NCBI RefSeq assembly: GCF_030867145.1
Contig: NC_134443.1
Span: 1,426,001-1,490,000, forward strand
Source: Opisthocomus hoazin
Lineage: Eukaryota > Chordata > Aves > Opisthocomiformes > Opisthocomidae
Direction of reading: 5' to 3'
DNA length: 64,000 nt
Within the stretch, counting starts at the first letter, position 1. Each line of letters begins with the position of its first letter. Below the pieces are notes generated by a model that did not search any database, had not been told where the DNA came from, and worked only from the letters and a program-made list of their open reading frames with translations. Positions 1 through 11,200 of this stretch are shown in pieces. The position numbers and the translations under genes are program-made.

Positions 1-68
1 CTGAGGGTCCCCCCGCAGCCCCCTGCACCCGTTACATAGCAGGTCCCCCCGCAGCCCCCTCCACCCAG
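1..68. repeat. Edge of a short GC-rich tandem repeat
   Basis: Two near-identical copies of a C-rich segment lie at 5-30 and 41-66, offset by 36 bases and differing at two positions. They may be the end of a longer array lying outside the window. Confidence 0.5.
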
Positions 69-119
69 GTCACCGTGGGTGCCCGCGCACCCCCGCACGG
101 CTGGTCCCCGCGCACCCCC

Positions 120-1480
120 CGCTCCCCACGGCCCGCTGCCGGGGGGGGTGGGGGTGCGGGGCGGCGGGGACTACATCCCCCAGCAGGCCGCGGGCCGGGG
201 CAGCCTCCCGCTGCGCCCAGCCGCCTTCAAACAAAAGAGTTTTCCCCCCGCGGGGCTCCGCGCCGCCCCGCGCCCCGCGGCCCCCGCACAGCCCCGCCGG
301 CGGCTGCGAGCCGGGGGCGGAGGCGGCGGCGGGGGGACCCCGGCGGGCTGGAAGTGCCTGGGCGAGGAGCTCGGGTTACAGAGAGAAAGGGGCTTGGCCA
401 GGCGGAGGGGAGGTGGGCGGAGGGTCCTTTTCTCTCTCTGTTTCTCTCCCTCTGCCTTTTTTTTTTTTTTTCTTCTTTTTTTTTTTTTTTCCCTTCTCCC
501 TCCCGAGCTCTTTGTGTCCCCCCCCCCCCTCCCCAACTCCCCTCCTCTCGCTCTCACACCCCCCCCCCCCCCCTCCCCAACCAACCACCACCACCCAACC
601 CCCTCTCAAGTCTTTGTTAGCCATGCCTAGCCTGGTAGTACCAGGGATAATGGAAAGGAACGGGGGTTTCGGCGATTTAGGCTGTTTCGGTGGGAGCGGC
701 AAAGACAGAGCGCTGCTGGAGGATGACCGGGCGCTGCAGCTCGCCCTGGACCAGCTCTGCCTGCTGGGGCTAGGCGAGCCTTCCTCCTCCTCCTCCTCCT
801 CCGCCGTGGTGCTGGTGGAGGACAGCAACAACAACAACAATAACCCGCCGCCGCCTCCGCCGCAGCAGCCCCCGCCGCCGCCGCCGCCGCCGCAGCAGCC
901 GCCGCCGCCGCCTCCTCCTCCTCCGCCGGCCCCGAAGGGCTCCTCGGCTCCCAGCGCCGGGGCGCCGGAGCCCAAGTTGTGCGCTCTGTACAAGGAGGCC
1001 GAGCTGAGGCTGAAGAGCAGCTCCAACACCACCGAGTGCGTCCCGGTGCCCAGCTCCGAGCACGTGGCCGAGATCGTGGGACGGCAAGGTGAGAGACGGG
1101 GGGTCCCCCCCCCCCATACCCCACCCCCGGTCACCGGTGTGTCCCCCCCACGCCGGGTCCCCCCCTGCCTCGGGAAACTTCCCCCCCCCTCCACCGCATC
1201 CCCGCCACCGGGAGGGCTGGGGACCGCCCCGCCAACTTCCCCCGCCGCTCCCATTGTTCGGGACCGGGACCGGGCGACCCGGCTCAGCCCCCCCCTCCCC
1301 CCCGGGGACAAAGCGGAGGGGGCAGCGCGGGGCTGCGGGCGGGTCGGTGGTCTCGGGGGGGGGGGGGGGGGGGCTTTTTCTTTTGGCGGGGGGGGATCTA
1401 TCGGAATGCCCGCGTGGGCTTGGCCGGCTGTCCGCACCGGAGCCCGCAGCCCGTCGCTGAGGAACCTGGCGGTTCCTGAA
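120..1480. promoter_or_regulatory. MEX3A: CpG island over the MEX3A promoter, 5' UTR and first exon
   Basis: CpG dinucleotides are dense from about 120 to 1480. The 5' UTR upstream of 623 is almost pure pyrimidine: T runs lie at about 457-491 and C runs at about 519-577. A run of about 20 G follows the exon near 1357-1376. No TATA box was seen. The transcription start cannot be fixed by eye, but a TATA-less CpG-island promoter is likely. Confidence 0.75.
170..189 (+). promoter_or_regulatory. ZNF143/THAP11-type (SBS) promoter motif upstream of MEX3A
   Basis: The 20 bases read ACTACATCCCCCAGCAGGCC. This keeps the ACTACA half and the CCCAGCA half of the known ZNF143 site at the right spacing. 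It lies about 430 bases upstream of the MEX3A start codon, inside the CpG island. Confidence 0.6.
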
Positions 1481-2226
1481 CCGCGCTCTGCGCCTTTAAA
1501 GAAAAAAAATTATAAAAAAGGAAAAAAAAAAAAATCAAGAAAAGGAAAAAAAAGAGAATAAAATAAAGCGAGGGGAGGAAGCGGGAGAGCCGGGCTGGCT
1601 GCCGGTCGGGCTCGGCGCGGCGGGGAGAAAAATCCCCTTTGTTGGGTTCGGCGGGGCGAGGGGGTGTGGTTGTGGCGGGGCTGCCGGCGGGCCCAGCGCG
1701 GCTGCGGGCGGCGGCGGCGGGGAGCGGGGCGGCTGCGGGCAGCGGGCGGGCGGCGGGACCCCGCAGCGGGCACCCGGCCGTCCCGCGTGGGCCCCACGCA
1801 CGCCCCCGCCGCGCGGGTGCTTTTGTTCTCCTGACGGCTCCGTTCGGAGCGAGGTGGGGTGGAGGAGGGCTTTAAAAAAGAAAAAAATTATATATATATA
1901 TATATATATATACAGACACCACACCCACTCTTAAGTCACCCCTCGCCCACCCCCACCGCTCCGCGCTCCCGAGTGGGGGGCGAGGGGGGGGTCCGCCGAG
2001 CCGCCCCTTGGCACTGCGGGCTTGGAGCGTGGGGCTGGCGAGAGAAGTTTTGTGTCGCTTCGAGAGGCAAAAAAAAATAAAATAAATAATAACAGTGTGG
2101 CTAAGGGGGCTTTCTTGCTTGCTTGCTTTTTTTGCTTTCTTTTCTTTTCTTTCTTTTTTCTTTCTTTGCTTGCTTTTTTCTTTGCTTGCTTTTTTCTTTC
2201 TTTGCTTTCTCTTTCTTTCTTTGCTT

Positions 2227-2294
<68 letters not shown>

Positions 2295-5200
2295 TTTCTT
2301 CCTTTCTTCCTTTCTTTCCTTTCTTTCTGTCTTTCCTTTCTTTTTCTTTCTTTTTTTCCCTTTCTTTCTTTTTCTTTCTTTTTTTTCCTTTCTTTCTCTT
2401 TTTTTCTTTCTTTCTCTAAGCGAGTAACTTGACGCTGTGGAAGTGTGACGGGCACAGACTGCGGCTCCCAATCCAGATGCTTCCTCTCGGGTTGGGAATT
2501 GAACTGGCCTGAGCAGGGGGGGGTTTGCAGTTTGACATGGGGGGGGGGGGTGGCTCCTCGGGCCCAGTGCTCCCAGTAGGGCATGTGCAGAGGCTGAGGT
2601 GGGCAAGGGGAAGCCGCGGGGCTGCGAATGGCTGGTGCATCGCTACGCTGGAGCGTGCTGTGGGAACAATAGGGCCTCTCGGGTGGCTCGGCTCTCTCCC
2701 ACCAGCCAAGCTCGGGAGCACGCCGAAGGCCAGTCCCCATGCTGGGATGGAGAGCAGGCAGGAGGCTGGGGGGGTCCCGGCCTCCCCCGAAACTGAGGGC
2801 GGCTGCAGCGGGGCGAACGGCTCTTGCTCTGGCTTCCCCGCGGCGCTGGGATGGTGGCCCCCGCGCCGGGGAGCGGGGACGCAGGGGCTGGCAAGGGGGG
2901 TGAGGGCATGGCCGAGAATATCCCCCCCCCCCCCCCAAGGCTTGATCCTCCCCACGATGCTTTTACACCGTCGCCAGCTGAGTGAGCGCGGCCAGAAACG
3001 GCGCGGCTTTGCACCAACTCTGCGCCGGCGGGGGCAAGGCCGCGGAGAATCAGGCCCCCTTTGTTTAATAAAGTTCGAAAAGAGAGCGGAATCGAGGGGA
3101 AACGTTAGGCGATGCGGGAGGTGCTGGGTGATTTTCTTGCTGGCTCTCACTGCTGCCCCAAACTCCCGAGAAGGGGGTGTGTTTCGCTGTGCTCGGTGCG
3201 CAGCGGCGTGGCCGGAGCGATGGAGGGGAGGAACGTGGAGACCTGGATTTTTTCCACCATTTTTAGTGTGTGTGTGCACGCGTGAGGGCTTTCCCACATC
3301 TGGGAAACTGGGAGATGTCAGTGGGCCAGAGCCCCGGCGCGGTGGGCTCGGCAGCGCTCCGTCGGTTGTGGGGTCAGAGGGTGTAAGCTGTGCCCCTTCA
3401 CAGGCGCGGGTGGGCCGGATCCTGCGCTGGCAGGGACCAAGGTCGCTTCAGCAGAGTCCCCGCGGCCGCAGCTCTTGACTCCAGCAGAGATTGTGGCCTA
3501 CGCTGATTATTCTTAAAGGCTTACAGGGATGTCTCCTGGGTGTTGTTTTTGTGTCAAAGGCTGGATGGTGAGGGTCTGCTCTTCGGTGGAGCGGGGTGCG
3601 GGGCACCCTGGGGACCAAATCCTGCGCTCTGATGGGTGCCTGACCGGGAGTCCCCAGGGGAAGCCAGAAACTGCAGGTTGTCACCCCCTTGGTAATACTG
3701 CTCATGGGGCTGGTGGTTTTCTGGAGAAATGAGTGGTTTTGGGGTGCTGGTGAGTAGGGTGATGAGCATCTTGGAAAAGAGAGGGGGTGGGAAAGTAATA
3801 GTAAAATAAAAATGATTTCAGGGCTTTAATTGGTAGCAGGGTTGAGTTTTTTCTTTAACTTAAGATTTTCTGATCTGCCAAACCACACTGTTCCTTCGTG
3901 TCCTTTTAAAATAGTATCTACCATCTTTGAAAGTGCACCGTAGTGACGTGTGTGTGTGCAGGAGGCCTGGGTGTGGGCACAGGGACCCTTTGACGTGCAC
4001 CTGGCAGTGGGTTTCCACCTGCCGTGAGACTGCCCTTTGCTTTGCCGGAAGAGTAAAGGCACTCGACTATCAATGAAGCTCAAGCCCCATATATTTTTAT
4101 CGGAATGTTTGTGAAGTGTGATTTGCCAAGGGCGGAAAGGGTGGCTTCGCTTCGAACGAGAGAGATGCTGCAGGGCTAAACCTGTGCTTGGCAGCTCCCT
4201 GCTTTCCCCGGGAACTGTTAACGTGCCCTCGCGGAGCCAATCGCGTGCTGGAAACCGCGCTCGAGTTTGCGGTGGTGCCGGTTTGTGCGCTGAATTCGAG
4301 CAGCGCTTCTTCAGCGGCGCGACCGCTAGCCGGGTGGGACGGGAGACTCGCTGGGACCAGATCGCAGACTGCTGAGAGGGGGACTTTGCAGGAATTGGCC
4401 GGACAGGAGCCGAGAGCTGCTCCTCCAGCGTGATGCCCCGGGGTCCGCGGTGGAGAGCTGGGTGGCTGGTGGGATGTGTCAAGGACGGCTTTGCGAATTC
4501 CAGGAGAGGAAACTGGAAAAGGAAGGATGAGGGGATAAAGTCATGACAATCCCTGTGACTGACGTTTATGACCTCTTCCACTCTGCCACTGGCCATGGCT
4601 GGCAATGACTTCCCTTCTTCCCTGGCTGGAAGTGGAGCCATGACCTCTATGTGTGCCCTCATGGTGCTGCGAGGGCGAGGAGCAGGGCTGTCTCTGCCTG
4701 TGTCGTGGCTCCTGCAGATCGTTCCCTCCTTCCCTTGGCGTGTGGCAAGAGCGTGAGCTCCAACTGTGCTGAGCTTGGGTGGCTGGACCTCCTGGCATGT
4801 GCTGGGGTGTGCACGGTGCTCCCCGGGTCTGGAGCCGGTCTGGGCCTGCGCGGTGCATCGGGGTGCTTGGTGGCTCTTGTGTTTTGCCTGCCGACTCTTG
4901 TTGTGGGCATCTTCCCCGCAACACCCTTTCCGGGACTGCACGTGTTCTCAGAGCTACGCAGATAAATTTGCCAGGGTGTAAAGACAAAGCACTGAAGGGG
5001 TTTGCGGGTGGTTTTTAAGGAGATGGTGGGGCACCAAGGGAGTGGCAAAGGAGAAGGTTCTTGCAACCCAAGGGTGTGGGTTGAGATGGGAGAGATGCTG
5101 GGAAGAGTGAAGAGTGTCCAACGGTGTCGTGCTTTGGCCGTTCAGGCTGTGAACTTAGAAAGGGGCAGAGATCCTCAGCCACCGAGATGTCCAGGTCCTT

Positions 5201-8200
5201 CCCTAGAAGTCACCCGAGGCAGGTGTAGATCAGCCTGAAGAAGACATGTGTCCGACTTTTCTGCCAGTGTTAAATCCGCTCCCACTGACAAACTGGGATG
5301 CTGTCAGTGGAGCCGGGGAAGAGGCTGCTGGGTTCTACGCGGGGCACGTTTAGGGCTGGATCTTCTAGTTAGGGAGACGTGGTCGTGGTTCTTTTGTGTG
5401 CCTGGTGTGTGCAGGCGTGGGGAGAAGGCAGTGGGTCAGTTTGGCTTCCTGCTGCGCGGAGCACAGCAGTGCAAGCCGCCCGCTCCCAGCGGGTACCTTC
5501 CCTCTAAGAGTATTTTTTGCTCTCATCATCAATAGTAGCATCCATTGTCACCTGTACCCAGAGACACTCTTTGATGAAGCATCCCCCAGCCTGCTCTAAC
5601 TAGCCTGTTGTCAACAGGAATGAGATTATGTGAGAGGGGAGCTTAACATAAATTGCTCTTTCTTGGCAAGGTGAAGTCAAATAACAAGAGGCCCCACTAA
5701 CCCCAGGTGATTGGGCTCTTTGTGTAGCTCCAAACATGCTCTAACGCTCCCAGCATTTAAAAATAGTCCAAGGAAGCCTTTTTCATTGAGGAAGTCTGAT
5801 GATTGCAGCTCCCCCACCCACCATGTGGAGGTGGATGCACAGCATCCAAGAAGCAGCGAGGGGGTCGGATCCTGTTGGCTGCTTGCTTTGCGTAAATCTC
5901 GGAGCTGAAGCCACCCGGTCCGGCGGGGCCTGAAAACCAACCTGCTCACGCCGCTCGAGCAGCTCGAGATGGGCCTTAAAGGGAGGGAGAAATCGCAGTC
6001 GGTGTCAGGTTGTTAGAAAGTGTTAATGAGAATCCATCTGAATTTACACCAGGGAAAAGTGCGGAACGGGATCGACTTTGTGCGGTTTGAACTAGAGGTG
6101 GGAGGAGAAAATGGGTCTGGGAGAGAGACAAAGGGAATTTTCTAGGGACAAACGCGCGCTCCGCGCATCCGATCCGGCTGCTGGATGCCGCGCTGACCGA
6201 GTGAACCGCAGCGGCGGCCGGCCGGAATCTAGGGCAGCGGGGAAGCGTGCTGGCGTTGGGTGGGGGCCCTCGCCCCCCGTCCCTGCCTTTGTCTGGCAGC
6301 CCCTTCCTCGCCGGCTCGCCTTGCCCCGCTGTTGGCCGCGCGCCGTCCGGCTGCCGGCGCCCGCAGGATTGGGCCATGCGGGGGGCCGCGGTCACACCCA
6401 CCCCGGTGTGATGCATCGCTGGCGGAGAGCGGCTGCTCGGGGCCGGGGGCTTCCAGCCCCAGTTCCCAACTTTCCTCCGCCGCACAACAAGGCGGCGATT
6501 GTCTGTGGCATCTGGGTTGTTGCTTTTGGGTCGCGGTGCTTTTTCTTTTTTGTTGGTTTTTTGTTTGTTTGTTTCTTTTTCCCCTTTTTTTTTTTAATAA
6601 ACAACTTTCACCGCTACGTGAAAAAGCTTAAAATCGCTGCACTGAAACGAGGTGGTTGCTTATTTTCATGGCGTGGCGGTGGTTTTTTTTCCTTCCCCCT
6701 TCTTGTAAACACAACTTGCATCACCAGTACATTAAAACCTCAATGCAAAGGGATTTAGTTGTTTGTTTGTGGTCCTTTTTGTGTGCGTTTGTGTTTTTTT
6801 TTTTTGACACCACTTTCATCAGATTTTCAATGCAGCAAAATCTTACCCCACAGATATTCAGGAGGGTTTATTTGTGATGTTCTTTGTGTGCTTGTCTTTT
6901 AACATGGCTTTCATCTTAAATGGGAAAAGAATGCCCCACCTTACCAGAGATATTTGAGGGTTGTTTGTTTTATGGTCCTCTTTAATTTTATGACTATAAC
7001 AGAAAAAAGACCAAGTCCTAATTTGCCCTTAGGCTCTTTTATACCGAGCCGGCAATGTCAGAATGTCCTAAGTGGGGTATTTACAGGTGTAATTTACACC
7101 AGTGCAGTGTAAAGGTGCCTTAGTATAAATGAGGAGAGGGCTAAAAACCTTTTGTTTGTAGAGATAATTTCATATCTGATGAAAACAAGAAATATAAGGG
7201 CCTGGAGTGACTTGGGTGGTGTGTTTTTTAAAAATAAAACCCAACCAAACAAAAAAGCCCCCACCTCTGGGCTAGATCCTGAGCTGTTTGCTGTAAGCTG
7301 GGACAGCACTTCTGATGCTTTCAGGGGAAGCCCACGCGTCTGGGCGTAAACTGGCACGTACTGGAGGTGCGCCAGTTTGTGCCAGATCAGACCCTCTAGA
7401 CTGCATCCGTAGCAGTATGTAACCGTGCAGGATCTGGCCCTCCAGCAGCAGTGAGGAGAAGGTTGGCAGCGGGTTTAACTCTGAATTCACACCGAAGCAG
7501 GATACCCGATGGAAGGAGTCCACGGGCACGGCTGTGTTTTCCATTGCGCTGTCCTCCTGCTGGCATTTGCACCGTCCACGTCCAGTGCCCATCATCCCGT
7601 GCACTGCTCTGGCCTTCTCCTGCGGCCTCGGTGTAAGCCGCGGCGGGGTCCCGTGAACACACGTTGGTTTCACACCGTTCTGAGTGAGAAAAGATTTGGG
7701 ATGGATTCGTGCAGAGAAAACGCCAGGCGGATTGGATGCAGCCTACACCCCTGTTGCCCTCGTGAGCAAGTGCCATAGCCGGATGGGTGGACCAAGCTCT
7801 TGAAGCCATCTCTGTTAGTTTTGATGGGCTTGTTTGCCCCTGATGCAGGGGCAAGCAGAGGGGAGAATGTGGCTGTGCATCCAAATCTCCCCCTCCCCAG
7901 TTTGGCAATGTCTAGACTCGATTTATTTATTTGTTTTTAGCCAGAGCTAGCTGCTCTGCGGATTAATTCCAGTTAGATAACTGGTCTGGGTGCCAGAAGC
8001 TCGACGGTCCTCAAGGGTTTGTTCCCGTGTGTTAACGTTTGTGGCTTGCTAGGGTAATTTGCAAACACGTTTACTTGGAGTCAATTGGCAATCAGTTCAC
8101 TGAAGTTAAAAAGAAAAAAAGGAGGAGGGGGGGAATAATCATACAAGCCTCCTTTGCAAAATGCTTTGGGATCTGTGTTATTGGCAAAAAGCAGAAAAGG

Positions 8201-11200
8201 AGAAGCTAGGTAGTGGAAAGACAACAAGAAAGGGCTTAATTCTCTCCCTAATAGAACAATCTAACTGGCAGGAGTGTGCCAGGGATCAATTAGACGATGT
8301 CTGCCCACAGCCTTAAAGAGCAGAACACCACAGCAAAGTTATATATTACAATAGTTTCTGCAGGTCCTTTTCTCCTCTTAGTTTTATGTTTTGAACACCA
8401 CCTACTAAGCAGTTCTCTCTCCTTTTAATAATCCACCGAGTGAAGCAGTTTGTTGCGTGTTGTTTTCAAATTTCGGTTACGCCCGAAGAAAACCTGTCAT
8501 TAAAAGAACCCATACAGGCCAAAATGCGTTTGGAGAAAAGCACAGAGGACCGTGCTGCTCATCTGGGTGGGATGTAAAGGGCCGCATCCTGCTCTGGCCG
8601 TGCTCTGTCAGAGGCAGAGCGATGTCGAACAAGGCTCAGCCCCTGTTTAGTTGTGCGAAGCAAGGTCAGGGTTGGGGTTGAGACGGGCTGGGAGCGTTGG
8701 CACTGAGGGGGTAAAGCAGATTTAAGCCCAGCCTGATTTTAGCTGATGTAAATCAGCGCGGCTCTCTTGGAAGTTGATGGAGTTATCTGGATTTATGCTG
8801 CTGGTGGCTTGGCCTGTTGTCTGCACCGATTTAGAGCTGCTAGAGATCTGGGCCAGTGAACCTGCTGGGCTGCGGGTCTTGATGGAGTTGGTCTAATTTC
8901 CTGTGGGGTTATTTTCTCCCGTTTTTAAGCACAGGATCCCCCATCTGTCTGTCTCTGCAAAGCTGGCTTTCCTGTCTGCAGGCCTGCACGGAGACCCTCC
9001 CTCCTCCTCCCCCTGCTTCTCACACCATCGACTGCACCATGCGTCCTTTTGTCCGTTTCCAGATCCTCCCTCCCCCTCTCGCCACGCTCGCTCCTTGCCC
9101 GTCTCTCCCTTTTGCCGATGTGGGGTGTCTCGCCCCGATTCTCCTCCTCCCTCGGAGGGATCGCAGCGTGCCTCTCCCTCGATTTCCACCCCCTTTCCTC
9201 CATCCCTAACTCCCTCCCACCCTCTCCAGCTCGTGTAACTCGCTTACGTTTGCCCTCATTCATGTGTATTCCTTGCCACCGTTCCCTTCCATCTGTCCCC
9301 AGCATGGAGCCCCCGTCCTTTGTCGCTGCTCTGCTTGCCTGACCCTCCGTGTCGCCTCCTTGATTGTTCCCTGTGGTGCTGGGCTCAGATCCCTCTCCCC
9401 CTACATGCAGTCATTGTCCCGTGGCTTAGAAAAACGCCGAGCCCAGCCCTGACGAACGCCTACCTGAGGTCCTTTTGCAAAGGAGAGCGAGCCTTGGGCT
9501 CCTGGGCGGCAGGACGTGGGTCGCTGAGGAATTGGGCGAGCGCTGCTTCGGTCCGGGGTGATGCACAGGAGTCGTTCTCAGCGTGGATGCGTGTCGCCGA
9601 CACCCCCTTTCTTTCCATGCGACACTCCGGTGATATCCCTGGGGAAATGGTGGCATCTCGGTTAATCTTCCTAAGATGGAATCTCCATCTTTGGAGCGAG
9701 CAGCATAGGAGCGGAGCAGGGAAATGTCTGCCAGGGATGGGGCAGGGAGAGCAGAGCCTGCCCTGGGGCTGCGGCAGGGCGCGGGTGACCCCTGAACGGC
9801 TTTATCCCGGCCCGCACAGGCTCCTGGGGGTGAACCTTTATTCGGTGGTTTTTGTCTGCGTGGTTTTATTCTACAGTTGTGTCATCCCCAGCACCATGAA
9901 GTCCTGTTCTTTGGGTTTCCTAAGTGCTAATAATACAACACAGTAGATGGCCATCGGTCCACATCAACTGTTTAGAAACTTTACGAAACAAAGCATTGCA
10001 AATGTACTTCAGGGTGCAGACTCAGCGGGGAGTAACATGTGAGCCGCGCCGGGCTTGGCAGGGGGTGGCTTTGGTTTGGATTTTGGGCATTTGCCCAGTT
10101 CCTCCTCTGGGTCAGATCTAGCATTTCCATTCCCCAGGAACATGAAATTAGTGGCTTAGAGATGGGTTTAGTGCGGCAGCATCGCAATGCTAAGTATTAT
10201 AGGAAGTTTTTCAGCAACACAGAGCAAGAGACAGCTATTCTTCCCGTCCCACAAACGGGGGACTGAGCCTCAGAGAGCTGAAGGAGCTCTGAGGAGTTAA
10301 AAGTCACGTTGGGAGTCAACGGCGAAGTCGGGATTTACCGGCACGTGTCCTGCACCGACGCCAAGACCCCGTGACGGGCGGTGGGATTGCGAAGCTGTGC
10401 CGGGAGGTTTGGTGTTCGCGCGGTCTCCTGCAGCTCGGCGAGGCTGCGCCCCGGAGCCCCTGCGATGCTGCGAGATGCGAGCGTGACCCGTCAGGCTGAG
10501 CATGCTTTGTGCAGCCGGAACTATCGGTGGTACCGTGCGCGGCGCCTGCCGCCGCTGCGAGCGCCAGGAGTTATTCTTGTCAGCTGTAGCGGCACGAGGC
10601 TCTGTTTTTATCGCTGAAAGGTGCGGGGTTCGATTCTTGCTAATGATACGGTGGTGGTGGCATCGTTAGCGTTCCTGTAAATACCCCGATGTCACAAGTG
10701 TGTGTCTCGTGAGACGAGCTGCAGATAAGTGGCAGCACTGAGTGAGTGACAGCCCTGAGCTCCCAGCTGGGAGAGATGTTGTTATTTATTAGGATCTGTA
10801 TAAATAATAGTGTTCCAGCCCACGAGCCAAGGAATCTTGCTTTCTTGGTTGCAGAATATCACAGAATATCACAGAATAGTAGGGGTTGGAAGGGACCTCT
10901 GTGGGTCATCTAGTCCAACCCCCCTGCTGAAGCAGGGTCACCCAGAGCAGGCTGCACAGGACCTTGTCCAGGCGGGTCTTGAATATCTCCAGAGAAGGAG
11001 ACTCCACAACCTCCCTGGGCAGCCTGGGCCAGGGCTCCGTCACCCTCAGAGGGAAGAAGTTCTTCCTCGTGTTCAGACGGAACTTCCTGTGCCTCAGTTT
11101 GTGCCCATTGCCCCTTGTCCTGTCACTGGGCACCACTGAAAAGAGCTTGGTTGCAGGTTATCTTGTGTTAAAAGTGTGATGTTGGTGTAGTACGTTGAGG

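Noticed and set aside
457-492. Poly(T) in the MEX3A 5' UTR as the tail of a retroposed sequence
   Set aside because: It sits in a continuous pyrimidine-rich 5' UTR inside the CpG island, with no element body or target-site repeat beside it.
1872-2606. Lys/Glu/Arg-rich frame on the minus strand
   Set aside because: It is the translation of the CTTT microsatellite, not a coiled-coil gene.
10906-11136. Recurring frames reading [13 protein letters not shown] in several places
   Set aside because: This is the ORF2 C terminus of CR1 seen in each LINE copy, not a host gene family.
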